NCBI GenBank assembly: GCA_900543675.1
Contig: UQRY01000023.1
Span: forward strand, 1 to 31,439
DNA from: an uncultured Mycoplasmatota bacterium
Lineage (GTDB): Bacteria; Bacillota_I; Bacilli_A; RF39; UBA660
Direction of reading: 5' to 3'
DNA: 31,439 nucleotides
The notes beneath the pieces were generated by a model. It saw nothing but the letters and a program-made list of their open reading frames with translations. It was not told the DNA's origin and made no database searches. The stretch's first letter is position 1. The number at the start of each line of letters is the position of its first letter. The position numbers were made by a program, and so were the translations under genes. Below are positions 16,899-25,073 of this stretch, piece by piece.

Positions 16899-16929
16899 AG
16901 TATACCCCCCCCCCAAGCCATTTTGGCAA
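16899..16929 (-). promoter_or_regulatory. Putative phase-variable promoter of pilin-like gene B (G10 in spacer)
   Basis: Minus strand TTGCCA (16929-16924), nine bases, G10 (16914-16905), TATACT (16904-16899): spacer 19 bp. Optimal sigma-A spacing is about 17. Slippage in the G-run would change the spacing and so promoter strength, as known for poly-C/poly-G promoters in Bordetella fim genes and Neisseria porA/opc. The G-run is read directly; the switching is inferred. Confidence 0.75.
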
Positions 16930-16930
16930 G

Positions 16931-16965
16931 AAAAAAATCCGCCGAAAAAATTTTTTTGACGAATT
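16931..16965 (-). terminator. Probable terminator downstream of pilin-like gene C
   Basis: Minus strand AATTCGTC and GGCGGATT can pair with G-U wobbles around an A/T-rich loop that can itself pair, followed by seven T. It lies right before the -35 of gene B, over 230 bases after the gene C stop, which is far for its terminator. Confidence 0.55.
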
Positions 16966-17201
16966 TTTTATAATTTATCTCATAAATTATCGAAATAAAA
17001 TAGACAGTAAAGTTTTCTTTTTCATTATTATAGCAAGCAGACTGTAAATTTCTTTTAGAAAGAATTTTATCTTATTTAAATGGTGCAAAAAGATTATTTC
17101 ATCCTTTCAAAAAACCAGTATAACCTTCATTTTTCTATATATCGTCTATTACTCATATATGAAAAATCCTTATTAAGAAATAAACTATAATCACCTAATT
17201 A
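16966..17201 (-). other. Non-coding spacer downstream of pilin-like gene C
   Basis: This belongs to the 334-base gap between genes B and C, the longest gap without a gene. It is very AT-rich, with stop codons in all frames at short intervals. It holds an 8-bp AT hairpin at 16970-16990 (ATAATTTA / TAAATTAT). I see no gene or RNA that I can name. Confidence 0.6.
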
Positions 17202-18977
17202 TTATGTGGCTGGAATTAAATAATCAACATAAATATCTGTGGCATAAATTCCTGCCCAATACTCACCAGGATTGAAACTACCCCAAATATCAAATGTAAT
17301 GCTTTCAGCATCTCCAATATCTTGAGCAAACAGATTTATGCTAATAATTTCCTCCTTATTAGATATCGTCGTACTATATAAGACTTTACCTGTATTCGTT
17401 TTAGCAGTAAAGGACACACTTGAACTTCCTCTATTCATTCCTGATTCGATTTTAGCGGCTAATATATTAATTAAACACGGCTGGGATGGATCATCAGGTA
17501 AGTGCGTAAGTGGAACTGTATAGCTGACTGAGGCAGAGCCACTAGAATCTGATCCACCAAAGCCTGCATTATGCCAAGCTTTAGAAAATCCAGTAAAGGT
17601 ATATCGTTTAGATTGAGCACCATATAATGATTTATAAACAACTTGCTCAATTTGGCTTAAATCACCACCAGAATAATACCCTGCAGGAACTTGTCCACCG
17701 TTAGCATTAACATCATCCCATACCAATTCACCACGGTTAACCATCGTACCAGTTATCTTTTTACCATTTACCCAGGCAGTTTGTCCAGCTAGAATTTGTG
17801 CAGCAGTTGCCGTACCTGGAGTTTGGCTTGATAAAGAAGCTGCTGTAATCTTTCCACTTCCATTATGATATCCGGCTGGAATCGTATAACTTCCTCCGGC
17901 ATTTAAGGTCTGCGTTACTGCTCCTCGATTAGGCATCGTTCCAGTTACCTTTTTTCCTTTTACCCAAGCTGTCTTTCCACTTAATATTTGATTCGCAGTC
18001 GCGTCTCCATCTCCACTACTACAAGCATATATCGTTTGAACAGGATTTGCGGTAATATTTCCTAATTTATCTTTTACTTGAATTTCTGCATTTGTTCCTA
18101 CTTGATATATTTTACTAACATCTCTTACCCAGGTTACTCCTCCATCAAAAGAATAAATCGCATCGGCTTTATCTACTCCAATCCCACTATCTACTACATT
18201 ACTTATTCCTACTTCTATTTGATTACCATTAATAATAGAATGTTCATCGCTCGTTAAACTATAACTAGGTCCCTTAGAATCCGCTCTTACAATATGATTA
18301 TTCATGTTACTCACATTATTCGCTTGATCAATCGCTCTTACATAGATATTTCCATTATAGTTTTGATATTCTTGATTATTAGGATTTAAAGTTACCCAGT
18401 TTAATAAATCTTTTGTATATTCGTATCGATCAATATCAATATTATAAGGATTACTACTACTATATGTTCCATATACATATCTTGCCCAATCTCCTTCTTG
18501 GTAACTTTGGGTATGCGTTGTATCTTCATATAGTTCATAGTTTACTACAAAGTTTCCACTAAATCCCTTACAATATAAAGGAAGTCCTCCTTCTGCTTCA
18601 TGAACAATTTTACCATTTTTATCTTTACAAGTTAAATAAGCAGTGTATTCATTCCCATTTCCACTCGTATTATCAATAATGATATTTCCTGTACAGTTAA
18701 TATTCTCTTCTTCAATCAAGCCTTCATTTAGAAGAGTCTCATAGGGAACATTAAAACAATCACTACTAGCGTTCGTCATTTCTCCTCGATAGTTCTTTAC
18801 ATATAATTTACTGGCTTCATACGCTAATTTTTCTAATGTTTGATATTTCTTTTCACTATTTCCATAGGTTAGATTTCTAACGGCAGGTAACGCAATCGCC
18901 ATCAATACCCCGATTAAGATAATCACAACCAATAATTCAATTAATGTAAATCCTCTTTTTATGCTTTTTTCTTTCAT
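17202..18977 (-). CDS. Long type IV pilin-like surface protein C, with G-run promoter
   Basis: 591 residues, first of the three in transcription order. Signal KRG/FTLIELL (cleavage after G9), pilin helix, cysteine region with the same spacing as A and B, two Ig-like segments, then the tail-fibre-like module with GYHNGSGK, a second ATAAQILAGQTAWVNGKKITG module and a third degenerate copy (GGQVPAGYYSGG). The unique C-terminal domain (about 450-591) ends DIYVDYLIPAT and has no Tyr-Asn-Gly linker, unlike A and B. The ATG at 18977 is 12 bases after AGGAG. An ATG-TAG start-stop pair lies between the two and is not present in gene B. No pilus assembly ATPase or prepilin peptidase is in the window. 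Confidence 0.88.
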   Translation of the reverse strand: MKEKSIKRGFTLIELLVVIILIGVLMAIALPAVRNLTYGNSEKKYQTLEKLAYEASKLYVKNYRGEMTNASSDCFNVPYETLLNEGLIEEENINCTGNIIIDNTSGNGNEYTAYLTCKDKNGKIVHEAEGGLPLYCKGFSGNFVVNYELYEDTTHTQSYQEGDWARYVYGTYSSSNPYNIDIDRYEYTKDLLNWVTLNPNNQEYQNYNGNIYVRAIDQANNVSNMNNHIVRADSKGPSYSLTSDEHSIINGNQIEVGISNVVDSGIGVDKADAIYSFDGGVTWVRDVSKIYQVGTNAEIQVKDKLGNITANPVQTIYACSSGDGDATANQILSGKTAWVKGKKVTGTMPNRGAVTQTLNAGGSYTIPAGYHNGSGKITAASLSSQTPGTATAAQILAGQTAWVNGKKITGTMVNRGELVWDDVNANGGQVPAGYYSGGDLSQIEQVVYKSLYGAQSKRYTFTGFSKAWHNAGFGGSDSSGSASVSYTVPLTHLPDDPSQPCLINILAAKIESGMNRGSSSVSFTAKTNTGKVLYSTTISNKEEIISINLFAQDIGDAESITFDIWGSFNPGEYWAGIYATDIYVDYLIPAT

Positions 18978-19013
18978 ACTACATTACGGCTCCTTTTATT
19001 CTTTTATAATATA

Positions 19014-19044
19014 AGTATACCCCCCCCCCAAGCCATTTTGACAA
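19014..19044 (-). promoter_or_regulatory. Putative phase-variable promoter of pilin-like gene C (G10 in spacer)
   Basis: Minus strand TTGTCA (19044-19039), nine bases identical to those of gene B, G10 (19029-19020), TATACT (19019-19014): spacer 19 bp. The region from -35 to the ribosome site is nearly the same as in gene B, so promoter and gene were duplicated together. Confidence 0.75.
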
Positions 19045-19140
19045 GAGGAATTTCGAGCATATCCTATTTTAGATTATTATAACCTATTCAAAAAAATAAT
19101 ACTATTCGCCTATCCAATTATTTTATGGATTTTACTGTCA

Positions 19141-19166
19141 AATAAAAAGTACATTTCCATGTACTT
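19141..19166 (-). terminator. Rho-independent terminator of the phe operon
   Basis: AAGTACAT (19147-19154), loop TTCC, ATGTACTT (19159-19166): perfect 8-bp stem, followed on the minus strand by TTTATTT. It begins just after the pheT stop at 19168. Confidence 0.88.
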
Positions 19167-19167
19167 C

Positions 19168-21534
19168 TTATTTATCTCTTAATTGTGCCTTACATTTTTT
19201 CTCAGTCTCAGAAATAATCTTTTCAAACAAAGTCATTACTTCTTCATCACTTAGTGTTCGATTCTGATCTTGGAAAGTTAAATTAAAGGCAATAGAACGT
19301 TCATCACTACCAATATTTTCTCCTTCGTAAACATCGAAAATACTGATATCTGTTAATAATCTTCCACCAGCTTTACGAATTGCTTCAATCAATTCTTCTG
19401 CTTGTTGATTTTTCTTAATCACAAAAGCAACATCTTTATTTACAGTAGGATATTTAGAAAATTCTTTATACTGCATTGCCTTTACGCGGAAATTAAATAA
19501 CTTATCTAAATTAATCTCCATCACATAGATATCTTCTTTTGCTAAAGATGGATGAATCTTACCAATGACACCCATTTCTGTATTATTCACTACAATAGTA
19601 GCACTCTGTCCTGGATGAAGTTCTTTTATTTTAGCATCTTTTACTAAACGATAACGATTTTTATAACCTAAACATTCTAATAATTCTTCTAAAATTCCCT
19701 TAATGATATAAAAATCAACTTTTTCAGGCCGAAGTCCTAAATAGTATTCCCCAGTCATTAATATCGCTAATTTATTTTCTTCCGTATATTCACCATTTAC
19801 TTTAGCAAAACCTTTTCCAATTTCGAAAATACTGATATCTTTTTGACCTCTAGCTTTATTGTATTGGTAAACATCCATAAGAGAAGAGAGTAAACTATAT
19901 CGCAAAGTCGTTCTTTCTTCACTCATCGGATCTAATACTTTAACAAATTCAAAAACATCATTAGTAAATAACTTAGCGTTTGCTTCTGGAATTAAAGCAT
20001 AGCTTAAAGTCTCATTTAATCCAAGATCAGCTAATTTATTACGAATATAACGTTTCTTTCGATCTACATTCCCACTAATAACCGGTAAAATCATCTTTTT
20101 ACCTTGAATTCTATCGATTCCATAGATTCTACCTACTTCTTCAATCAAATCTTCAGGAATATAAATATCGGTGCGTCTAGTTGGTACAGTGACAAGAAGT
20201 TCATCTTCTTTTTCTACTTTAACAGTAAAAGCAAGTCTTTCGAGAATAGAAACAACTTCATCCTGAGTTAGTTCAATTCCTAATACACGATTAATCTTAT
20301 CGATCGTAATGGCAATTTCACGATCATTCATATCTGTATGATTATATTCTACTAATCCGCCAACAATCTCGGCATCAGCATACTTTTCTAATAGATGACA
20401 ACTTCTTTCTATAGCCATGAAAGTACGTTTAGGATCAAGACCTTTTTCGAAACGACTACTTGCTTCACTACGTAAAACTTTCTTCGCTGTTTTACGAATT
20501 GTACTAGCATGGAAAATAGCAGACTCGATAATAATATTTTTCGTATCTTCTTCAATTTCTGTTGTAAGTCCACCCATAACACCAGCTAATCCTACAGCTT
20601 CTTTATCGGTCGCAATCACGATATCTTGATCAGATAAAATACGTTTTTGATGATCAAGCGTAGTTAATTCTTCCCCATTTTCTGCCATACGTACAATTAA
20701 CTTTTCTCCTAAACGATCAGCATCATAATAATGAAGTGGTTGCCCAGTTTCTAACATAACATAATTCGAAATATCGACAATATTATTAATTGGTCTAATT
20801 CCGGATGCGATTAAACGATTCTTAATAAAAATAGGGCTCTCTTTAATCGTTACATTTTTTACTTTTTTCGCTAAAAATAATGGGCAATTTTCCGTCTTGA
20901 TATCTAAACGAAATTGTGTATTTACATCTTCTTTATTCTCTTGATAAGATAAATCGATATCCTTAATTTTTTTCTCATATAAAGCCCCAATTTCATAAGC
21001 CATACCTAAAATACTAAGTAAATCTCCACGATTAGAAGTAAGGTCAAAATCAATTACTTCATCATCTAGTTCTAAGAAATGAATAGGATCTTCTCCAACT
21101 GGAGCATCCTGTGGTAATTCATGTATTCCTTCAATATCTTTAGCGCTTAAAAACTTATGTTCTAAACCAAGTTCAGCTATCGAGCAAATCATTCCATTAG
21201 ACTCTTGTCCACGAATCGCACTCTTCTTAATCACGCCACCAGGTAATTTAGCGCCATCCAAGGCAACAATTACTTTTAAGCCTTTACGTACATTAGGAGC
21301 ACCACAAACGATCTGTAGCACTTCTTTCCCAATATTTACCTGACAAACATGTAAATGATCACTATCTGGATGATCAACACAATCGACAACTTCTCCAATA
21401 ATCAAATTAGAAACCGGTAATAATGGACCACAAGAATCATATTCATTACCAATAGAAGTCATGCCTTCAGCTAAGATCTTACTATCCACATCAATATCTA
21501 CATAATCGCTTACAAAGTTTCTACTTAACTTCAT
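19168..21534 (-). CDS. pheT: Phenylalanine--tRNA ligase beta subunit
   Basis: 788 residues from ATG 21534 (MKLSRNFVSDYVDID), the normal family start; an in-frame extension to 21612 would lie inside pheS. Domains: OB-fold tRNA-binding domain (about 40-150, with CVDHPDSDHLHVCQV and VCGAPNVRKG), B3/B4 editing domain, B5 domain, catalytic-like core, and the C-terminal ferredoxin-fold anticodon-binding domain (KYPTVNKDVAFVI to the end). Forms the alpha2-beta2 enzyme with PheS. Overlaps pheS by 14 bases and shares its Phe T-box leader. Confidence 0.97.
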   Translation of the reverse strand: MKLSRNFVSDYVDIDVDSKILAEGMTSIGNEYDSCGPLLPVSNLIIGEVVDCVDHPDSDHLHVCQVNIGKEVLQIVCGAPNVRKGLKVIVALDGAKLPGGVIKKSAIRGQESNGMICSIAELGLEHKFLSAKDIEGIHELPQDAPVGEDPIHFLELDDEVIDFDLTSNRGDLLSILGMAYEIGALYEKKIKDIDLSYQENKEDVNTQFRLDIKTENCPLFLAKKVKNVTIKESPIFIKNRLIASGIRPINNIVDISNYVMLETGQPLHYYDADRLGEKLIVRMAENGEELTTLDHQKRILSDQDIVIATDKEAVGLAGVMGGLTTEIEEDTKNIIIESAIFHASTIRKTAKKVLRSEASSRFEKGLDPKRTFMAIERSCHLLEKYADAEIVGGLVEYNHTDMNDREIAITIDKINRVLGIELTQDEVVSILERLAFTVKVEKEDELLVTVPTRRTDIYIPEDLIEEVGRIYGIDRIQGKKMILPVISGNVDRKKRYIRNKLADLGLNETLSYALIPEANAKLFTNDVFEFVKVLDPMSEERTTLRYSLLSSLMDVYQYNKARGQKDISIFEIGKGFAKVNGEYTEENKLAILMTGEYYLGLRPEKVDFYIIKGILEELLECLGYKNRYRLVKDAKIKELHPGQSATIVVNNTEMGVIGKIHPSLAKEDIYVMEINLDKLFNFRVKAMQYKEFSKYPTVNKDVAFVIKKNQQAEELIEAIRKAGGRLLTDISIFDVYEGENIGSDERSIAFNLTFQDQNRTLSDEEVMTLFEKIISETEKKCKAQLRDK

Positions 21535-22579
21535 TTTCCTCATCCTTTCTATCGAATTGTTCCAAAAATCTAATATCGTTCGTATACAAATAACGAATAT
21601 CTGGAATGGCATATCTAAACATAGCCAAACGATCTAAACCAGTACCAAACGCAAATCCTGTCCATTTTTCAGGATCATAACCACCCATACGAAGAACATT
21701 AGGGTGAACCATACCTGCACCTAGTAATTCAATCCAACCAGTTTGCTTACATAAAGGACAACCTTTACCACCACATTTAAAACAACTGACATCTACTTCG
21801 ACACTTGGTTCAGTAAATGGGAAAAAGCTTGGGCGAAAACGAACCTTAGTATTCTCTCCCAACATTTTCTTGGCAAACATCTCTAATGTACCCTTTAAAT
21901 CCGCAAGAGAAATATCTTTATCTACCACTAATCCTTCCACTTGACCAAACTGATGAGAATGAGTTGCATCATCATCACGGCGATATACCTTACCTGGACA
22001 AATCATACGAATTGGCGTTTTTTCCTTATTTGCTTGCATCGTTCTAGCCTGAACACTAGACGTTTGCGTACGAAGTAAATACTCTTCATCAATATAAAAC
22101 GTATCTTGAGCATCTCTTGCGGGATGACCAAGTGGAACGTTTAACCGTTGAAAACAATTCTCATCCGTTTCTAGTTCTGGTCCATCCACTACATCATATC
22201 CCATTGAAACAAAGAAATCTTCAACATCTTCAATAATTCTTTGAAAAGGATGACGAGATCCTCTTTTTATTTTGCGACTAGGAAGAGAAATATCAATCTC
22301 TTCTTCTTTTAAACGTCTTTCTAATTCTTGTTGCTCTAATGCTTGTTGCTTACTATTGATCATCTCTGTTACTTCGTTTTTCAAAAGATTAACTAGCTGT
22401 CCTAATTCTTTCTTCTCTTCGACAGAAAGATCTTTCATGTTCGCAGTAAGTTCAGTAACAAGTCCTTTCTTACCTAGATATTTCGCCTTAAGTTCTACTA
22501 ATTCTTGACGCTTTTCTACTCGTTCTAATTCACTATTTAACTCTTCTTTTATATTTCTGATTTTCTCATTTGTTTCCAT
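21521..22579 (-). CDS. pheS: Phenylalanine--tRNA ligase alpha subunit
   Basis: 352 residues. N-terminal coiled coil (about 1-100), then the class II catalytic core: motif 1 around GSRHPFQRIIEDVEDFF, motif 2 around THSHQFGQVEGLVVDK, motif 3 GFAFGTGLDRLAMFRY. CFKCGG and CPLC in the insertion look like a small metal site. The ATG at 22579 has GAGGAGG and overlaps the end of the hydrolase gene by 31 bases, so translation of the two is linked. Confidence 0.97.
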   Translation of the reverse strand: METNEKIRNIKEELNSELERVEKRQELVELKAKYLGKKGLVTELTANMKDLSVEEKKELGQLVNLLKNEVTEMINSKQQALEQQELERRLKEEEIDISLPSRKIKRGSRHPFQRIIEDVEDFFVSMGYDVVDGPELETDENCFQRLNVPLGHPARDAQDTFYIDEEYLLRTQTSSVQARTMQANKEKTPIRMICPGKVYRRDDDATHSHQFGQVEGLVVDKDISLADLKGTLEMFAKKMLGENTKVRFRPSFFPFTEPSVEVDVSCFKCGGKGCPLCKQTGWIELLGAGMVHPNVLRMGGYDPEKWTGFAFGTGLDRLAMFRYAIPDIRYLYTNDIRFLEQFDRKDEENEVK

Positions 22580-23268
22580 TTTCTTCCTCCTCGTAAATAT
22601 GAATGAATATAAGGAATAACCTTATTCTTACAACTTCCTCTAACTAATACATGCCTACCGCCTTTAACGGTAGTAAAATAGGCATTCTTACTACCAATAT
22701 TCTCTTTCACATACTGCATTACCGTATAAGGAACCACTTCATCAGCATCCCCTTGTAAAACTAAACACTCTTGTTGGATTTGAGTAACTGTATCTTTATA
22801 TTTTGCGACTAGCTTTCTAAATTCTAATAAAGTGGGTAATGGGGCTTTAAATGCTTTAAATAAGAGATGGCGATATCCCGCATCTTTATTCAGTAATCCA
22901 AAATTAGAGAAATCTTTCCGATATTGATCCTTACTAAAATAATCATAAGCTGGAGCTAGTAAAACTACCTTTTTAATTTCTTTATATTTAGTCGCTAAAT
23001 ACCCGGCTAATAATCCTCCCATACTATGACCAATCACATAAATTTTCTTATAACCATGAGTAAGTAAAAACTCTACTTGCTCTTCTACTGCTTTAATCCA
23101 ATCGGTATACTTCACTTTCGTCATAATATGTTTCTCATGAGCTGGCAATGTCCAAGCGTAGACATCATAGCGCCAATCAGTCTCTAGTTCATTCACCAAA
23201 AATTCATTATCTGATAATCCTGCTGTAAATCCATGAATAACCAAAACTGCTTTTTTAAACCACTTCAT
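22549..23268 (-). CDS. Alpha/beta hydrolase (carboxylesterase/lysophospholipase-like) in the phe operon
   Basis: 239 residues. HGF oxyanion region (12-14), nucleophile elbow GHSMGG with S82, acidic residue D174 or D176 in GDADEVVP, and H206 in GGRHVL complete a serine-hydrolase triad. The fold and size fit esterase, monoacylglycerol lipase or carboxylesterase families; the substrate is unknown. There is no signal peptide, so it is cytoplasmic. I start at ATG 23268 with GGAGG just upstream; a TTG at 23280 would include its own ribosome site. It lies between the Phe T-box leader and pheS, so its expression should follow phenylalanine starvation. Confidence 0.9.
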   Translation of the reverse strand: MKWFKKAVLVIHGFTAGLSDNEFLVNELETDWRYDVYAWTLPAHEKHIMTKVKYTDWIKAVEEQVEFLLTHGYKKIYVIGHSMGGLLAGYLATKYKEIKKVVLLAPAYDYFSKDQYRKDFSNFGLLNKDAGYRHLLFKAFKAPLPTLLEFRKLVAKYKDTVTQIQQECLVLQGDADEVVPYTVMQYVKENIGSKNAYFTTVKGGRHVLVRGSCKNKVIPYIHSYLRGGRKWKQMRKSEI

Positions 23269-23278
23269 ATTTTCCTCC

Positions 23279-23498
23279 AAAAAAAGCGATCATTCATCCC
23301 TAAGGGCGAATGACCGCGGTACCACCTTAATTATAGTTAAACTATATCTCTTCTTCTTAACGCGAAGTAACGCTTAGCTTTTACTAAGAACTCCTAGGAC
23401 GAATTCATAAGCCTTTATTCCTTGTTTCCACCACCCACAAGGTCTCTAGTAATAAAGATACTTATTACTACTTCCTAATCACTGTCAAACTCAATATG
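23279..23498 (-). promoter_or_regulatory. T-box leader, phenylalanine specifier
   Basis: Signature GGTGGTACCGCGG on the minus strand at 23326-23314. A terminator stem (23317-23304 with 23299-23286) is followed by seven T (23285-23279), and the antiterminator alternative uses the T-box. Upstream, a full stem I region contains GACAGTGATTAGGAAGTAGT-like conserved elements and a TTC triplet (Phe codon) at 23403-23401 on the 3' side, matching the pheS-pheT operon below it. Uncharged tRNA-Phe should promote read-through. Confidence 0.95.
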
Positions 23499-23503
23499 AG
23501 TAG

Positions 23504-23532
23504 ATTATAACGCAATTTATAAAAAGTGTAAA
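23504..23532 (-). promoter_or_regulatory. Promoter of the Phe T-box operon
   Basis: Minus strand TTTACA (23532-23527), 17-base spacer, TATAAT (23509-23504). Near-consensus sigma-A promoter just after the stop of the 210-residue gene. Confidence 0.85.
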
Positions 23533-23538
23533 GTTTTT

Positions 23539-24171
23539 TTAACGAGTTTTACCTTCACTAACAGATTGCTCATTAACATCAGTATTATCAAGCATTTGAT
23601 TCATCTCAGTTATCTTTTGATTAATTTTATCTAAAAACTGTTGACGTTCATCGAAAACAGGAGATTGAATGCTTGGAAATGATGGTTGATTAGGTTGAAC
23701 AGTTTCTTGTTGTCCACTAGAAGGATGTTGCAATTCTTTTGCAACTTCCTCTGTAATCGCTCCTTTTTCTCGAGCAGCTTGTTCTTCAGCAGCACGAATT
23801 TTTTCCAATGCTTCTTCTCTAGACATACCCATACTTGTTAAGGTAGATATTGCCTCTTCTCGACTATCCGTTTCAACTGTCGGCCTTTCTTCAGTAATAG
23901 CTCCTACTTTTTGCGCCGCAGTTGCTTCAGCAGCACGAACTTTTTCCAACGCTTCTTCCTCAGACATTCCCATATCCGTTAAAGTAGATATTGTCTCTTC
24001 TGAAGTATCTGTTTTAACTGTTTGAGACTGATTCATTGCCCCATAACCAATAGTTCCCGCTAGAATTAAAGAAGCAATCATGATCCTTAAGCTTCTTTTA
24101 TTCTTTTTTTGCTGCTTTTGAACCTCTGTAGATTCTACTATCCCAACTATTCTACCATTCTTTTCTTCCAT
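23539..24171 (-). CDS. Membrane-anchored protein with two UBA-like repeats
   Basis: 210 residues. A short basic N-terminus (KQQKKNKR) is followed by one hydrophobic segment (about 27-45), then an outer region. Two copies of a 47-residue repeat (starting at about 51 and 98) each contain ISTLTxMGMSxEEALEKxRAAE and end GAITEE. The pattern LxxMGMxxExALxxxRAA is like a UBA three-helix domain, a fold also present at the EF-Ts N-terminus. The rest is a Pro/Gln-rich linker and a helical end. No known family is recognised. Last gene of the frr group, 14 bases after the 80-residue gene. Confidence 0.75.
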   Translation of the reverse strand: MEEKNGRIVGIVESTEVQKQQKKNKRSLRIMIASLILAGTIGYGAMNQSQTVKTDTSEETISTLTDMGMSEEEALEKVRAAEATAAQKVGAITEERPTVETDSREEAISTLTSMGMSREEALEKIRAAEEQAAREKGAITEEVAKELQHPSSGQQETVQPNQPSFPSIQSPVFDERQQFLDKINQKITEMNQMLDNTDVNEQSVSEGKTR

Positions 24172-24185
24172 GTCAATTCCTCCTA

Positions 24186-24428
24186 CTAAACTTCTTTCTC
24201 TGCGCGCTTTCTAAAATATTCAGCTAATTTCTTTAATAACTCATCATCTTTTACTGTAGTTATCATATCCTCTTTCTCTTCAAAAATAGAAAGTGTATCC
24301 GTCAAATTTCCTTCTTGATCTAATTTAGAAACATATAAATAGCTAACGTGATCATAATATCCTTGATCCATTACCATATATTTAGACCCATCATCCAATG
24401 TAATAATTTTATCGATTTTATTGATCAT
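24186..24428 (-). CDS. Small unknown protein, DUF1292-like
   Basis: 80 residues, ATG at 24428 with AGGAGTG upstream. It reads IITLDDGSKYMVMDQGYY, then YLYVSKLDQEGNLTDTLSIFEEKEDMITTV, then DDELLKKLAEYF. The order of a short beta-sheet half and an acidic helical end resembles DUF1292 (YrzB-type) proteins of Firmicutes, but this is from pattern only. Cytoplasmic. It lies 28 bases after frr, probably in one transcript. Confidence 0.7.
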   Translation of the reverse strand: MINKIDKIITLDDGSKYMVMDQGYYDHVSYLYVSKLDQEGNLTDTLSIFEEKEDMITTVKDDELLKKLAEYFRKRAEKEV

Positions 24429-24456
24429 ATTTTCACTCCTTTTTATTCTTTAACAC

Positions 24457-25002
24457 CTAAACCGTCATTAGTTCTTCTTCTTTTTCTTTGGTTTTTTCTT
24501 CTACCAACTTATTATATTTGTTAACTAGTTCTTGAACATCATTGGTTAATGCTTTTTGTTCATCTTCAGAAATTTCTTCTTTCTCAATATCTTCATTCGC
24601 ATCATGTCGAATATTTCGAATCGCAATCTTAGCTTCTTCTCCCATTGCTTTAACTTGTTTTACCAATTCTTTACGTCTTTCTTCCGTTAATGCCGGAATA
24701 ATAATACGAATCGTTTCCCCATCATTATTTGGTGTATATCCTAAATTGGATTCGAAAATTGCCTTTTCAATTGCCCCTAAACAACTACGATCAAATGGTT
24801 TAATCAATAATTGTCTAGCTTCAGGTACTGAAATTGTCGCAAGTTGTTTTAATGGTGTTGGACTTCCATAATACTCAACATGTACTCCATCCAAACTACT
24901 TGGATTAGCTCGTCCTGCTCTAACGGTCGTAAACCTCTTTTCTAAGTTTTCAATTGCTTTTTGAAACTTTTCTTCTGCTTCTAATATTATTAAATTATCC
25001 AT
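24457..25002 (-). CDS. frr: Ribosome recycling factor
   Basis: 181 residues. Splits post-termination ribosomes with EF-G. Landmarks: RFTTVRAGRANPSSLDGVHVEYYGS, PFDRSCLGAIEKAI, and PALTEERRKELVKQVK. I use ATG 25002 instead of 25026 because AAGGAGAG lies after the first ATG and the predicted transcript start falls near 25021. In most Firmicutes pyrH lies between tsf and frr; here it is absent and a terminator plus new promoter fill the gap. Confidence 0.96.
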   Translation of the reverse strand: MDNLIILEAEEKFQKAIENLEKRFTTVRAGRANPSSLDGVHVEYYGSPTPLKQLATISVPEARQLLIKPFDRSCLGAIEKAIFESNLGYTPNNDGETIRIIIPALTEERRKELVKQVKAMGEEAKIAIRNIRHDANEDIEKEEISEDEQKALTNDVQELVNKYNKLVEEKTKEKEEELMTV

Positions 25003-25027
25003 ATTTACTTTTCTCTCCTTATCCATT

Positions 25028-25056
25028 ATTATAAGCTACATTTTAAAAATTGAAAA
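25028..25056 (-). promoter_or_regulatory. Promoter of the frr group
   Basis: Minus strand TTTTCA (25056-25051), 17-base spacer, TATAAT (25033-25028). The -35 is weak. The position supports the shorter frr start. Confidence 0.6.
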
Positions 25057-25073
25057 TATATTCTTCTTAAAAT

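Noticed and set aside
13051..18977. Diversity-generating retroelement acting on the pilin C-termini
   Set aside because: No reverse transcriptase or template repeat is present in the window, and the C-termini differ wholly instead of at scattered adenine positions.
21535..21612. Upstream in-frame start of pheT
   Set aside because: The extra 26 residues lie inside pheS and are not part of the PheT family; ATG 21534 begins the usual MKxSxxFxxDYVD pattern.
23269..23280. TTG start of the hydrolase
   Set aside because: The GGAGG ribosome site would fall inside codons 2 and 3; ATG 23268 is correctly spaced.
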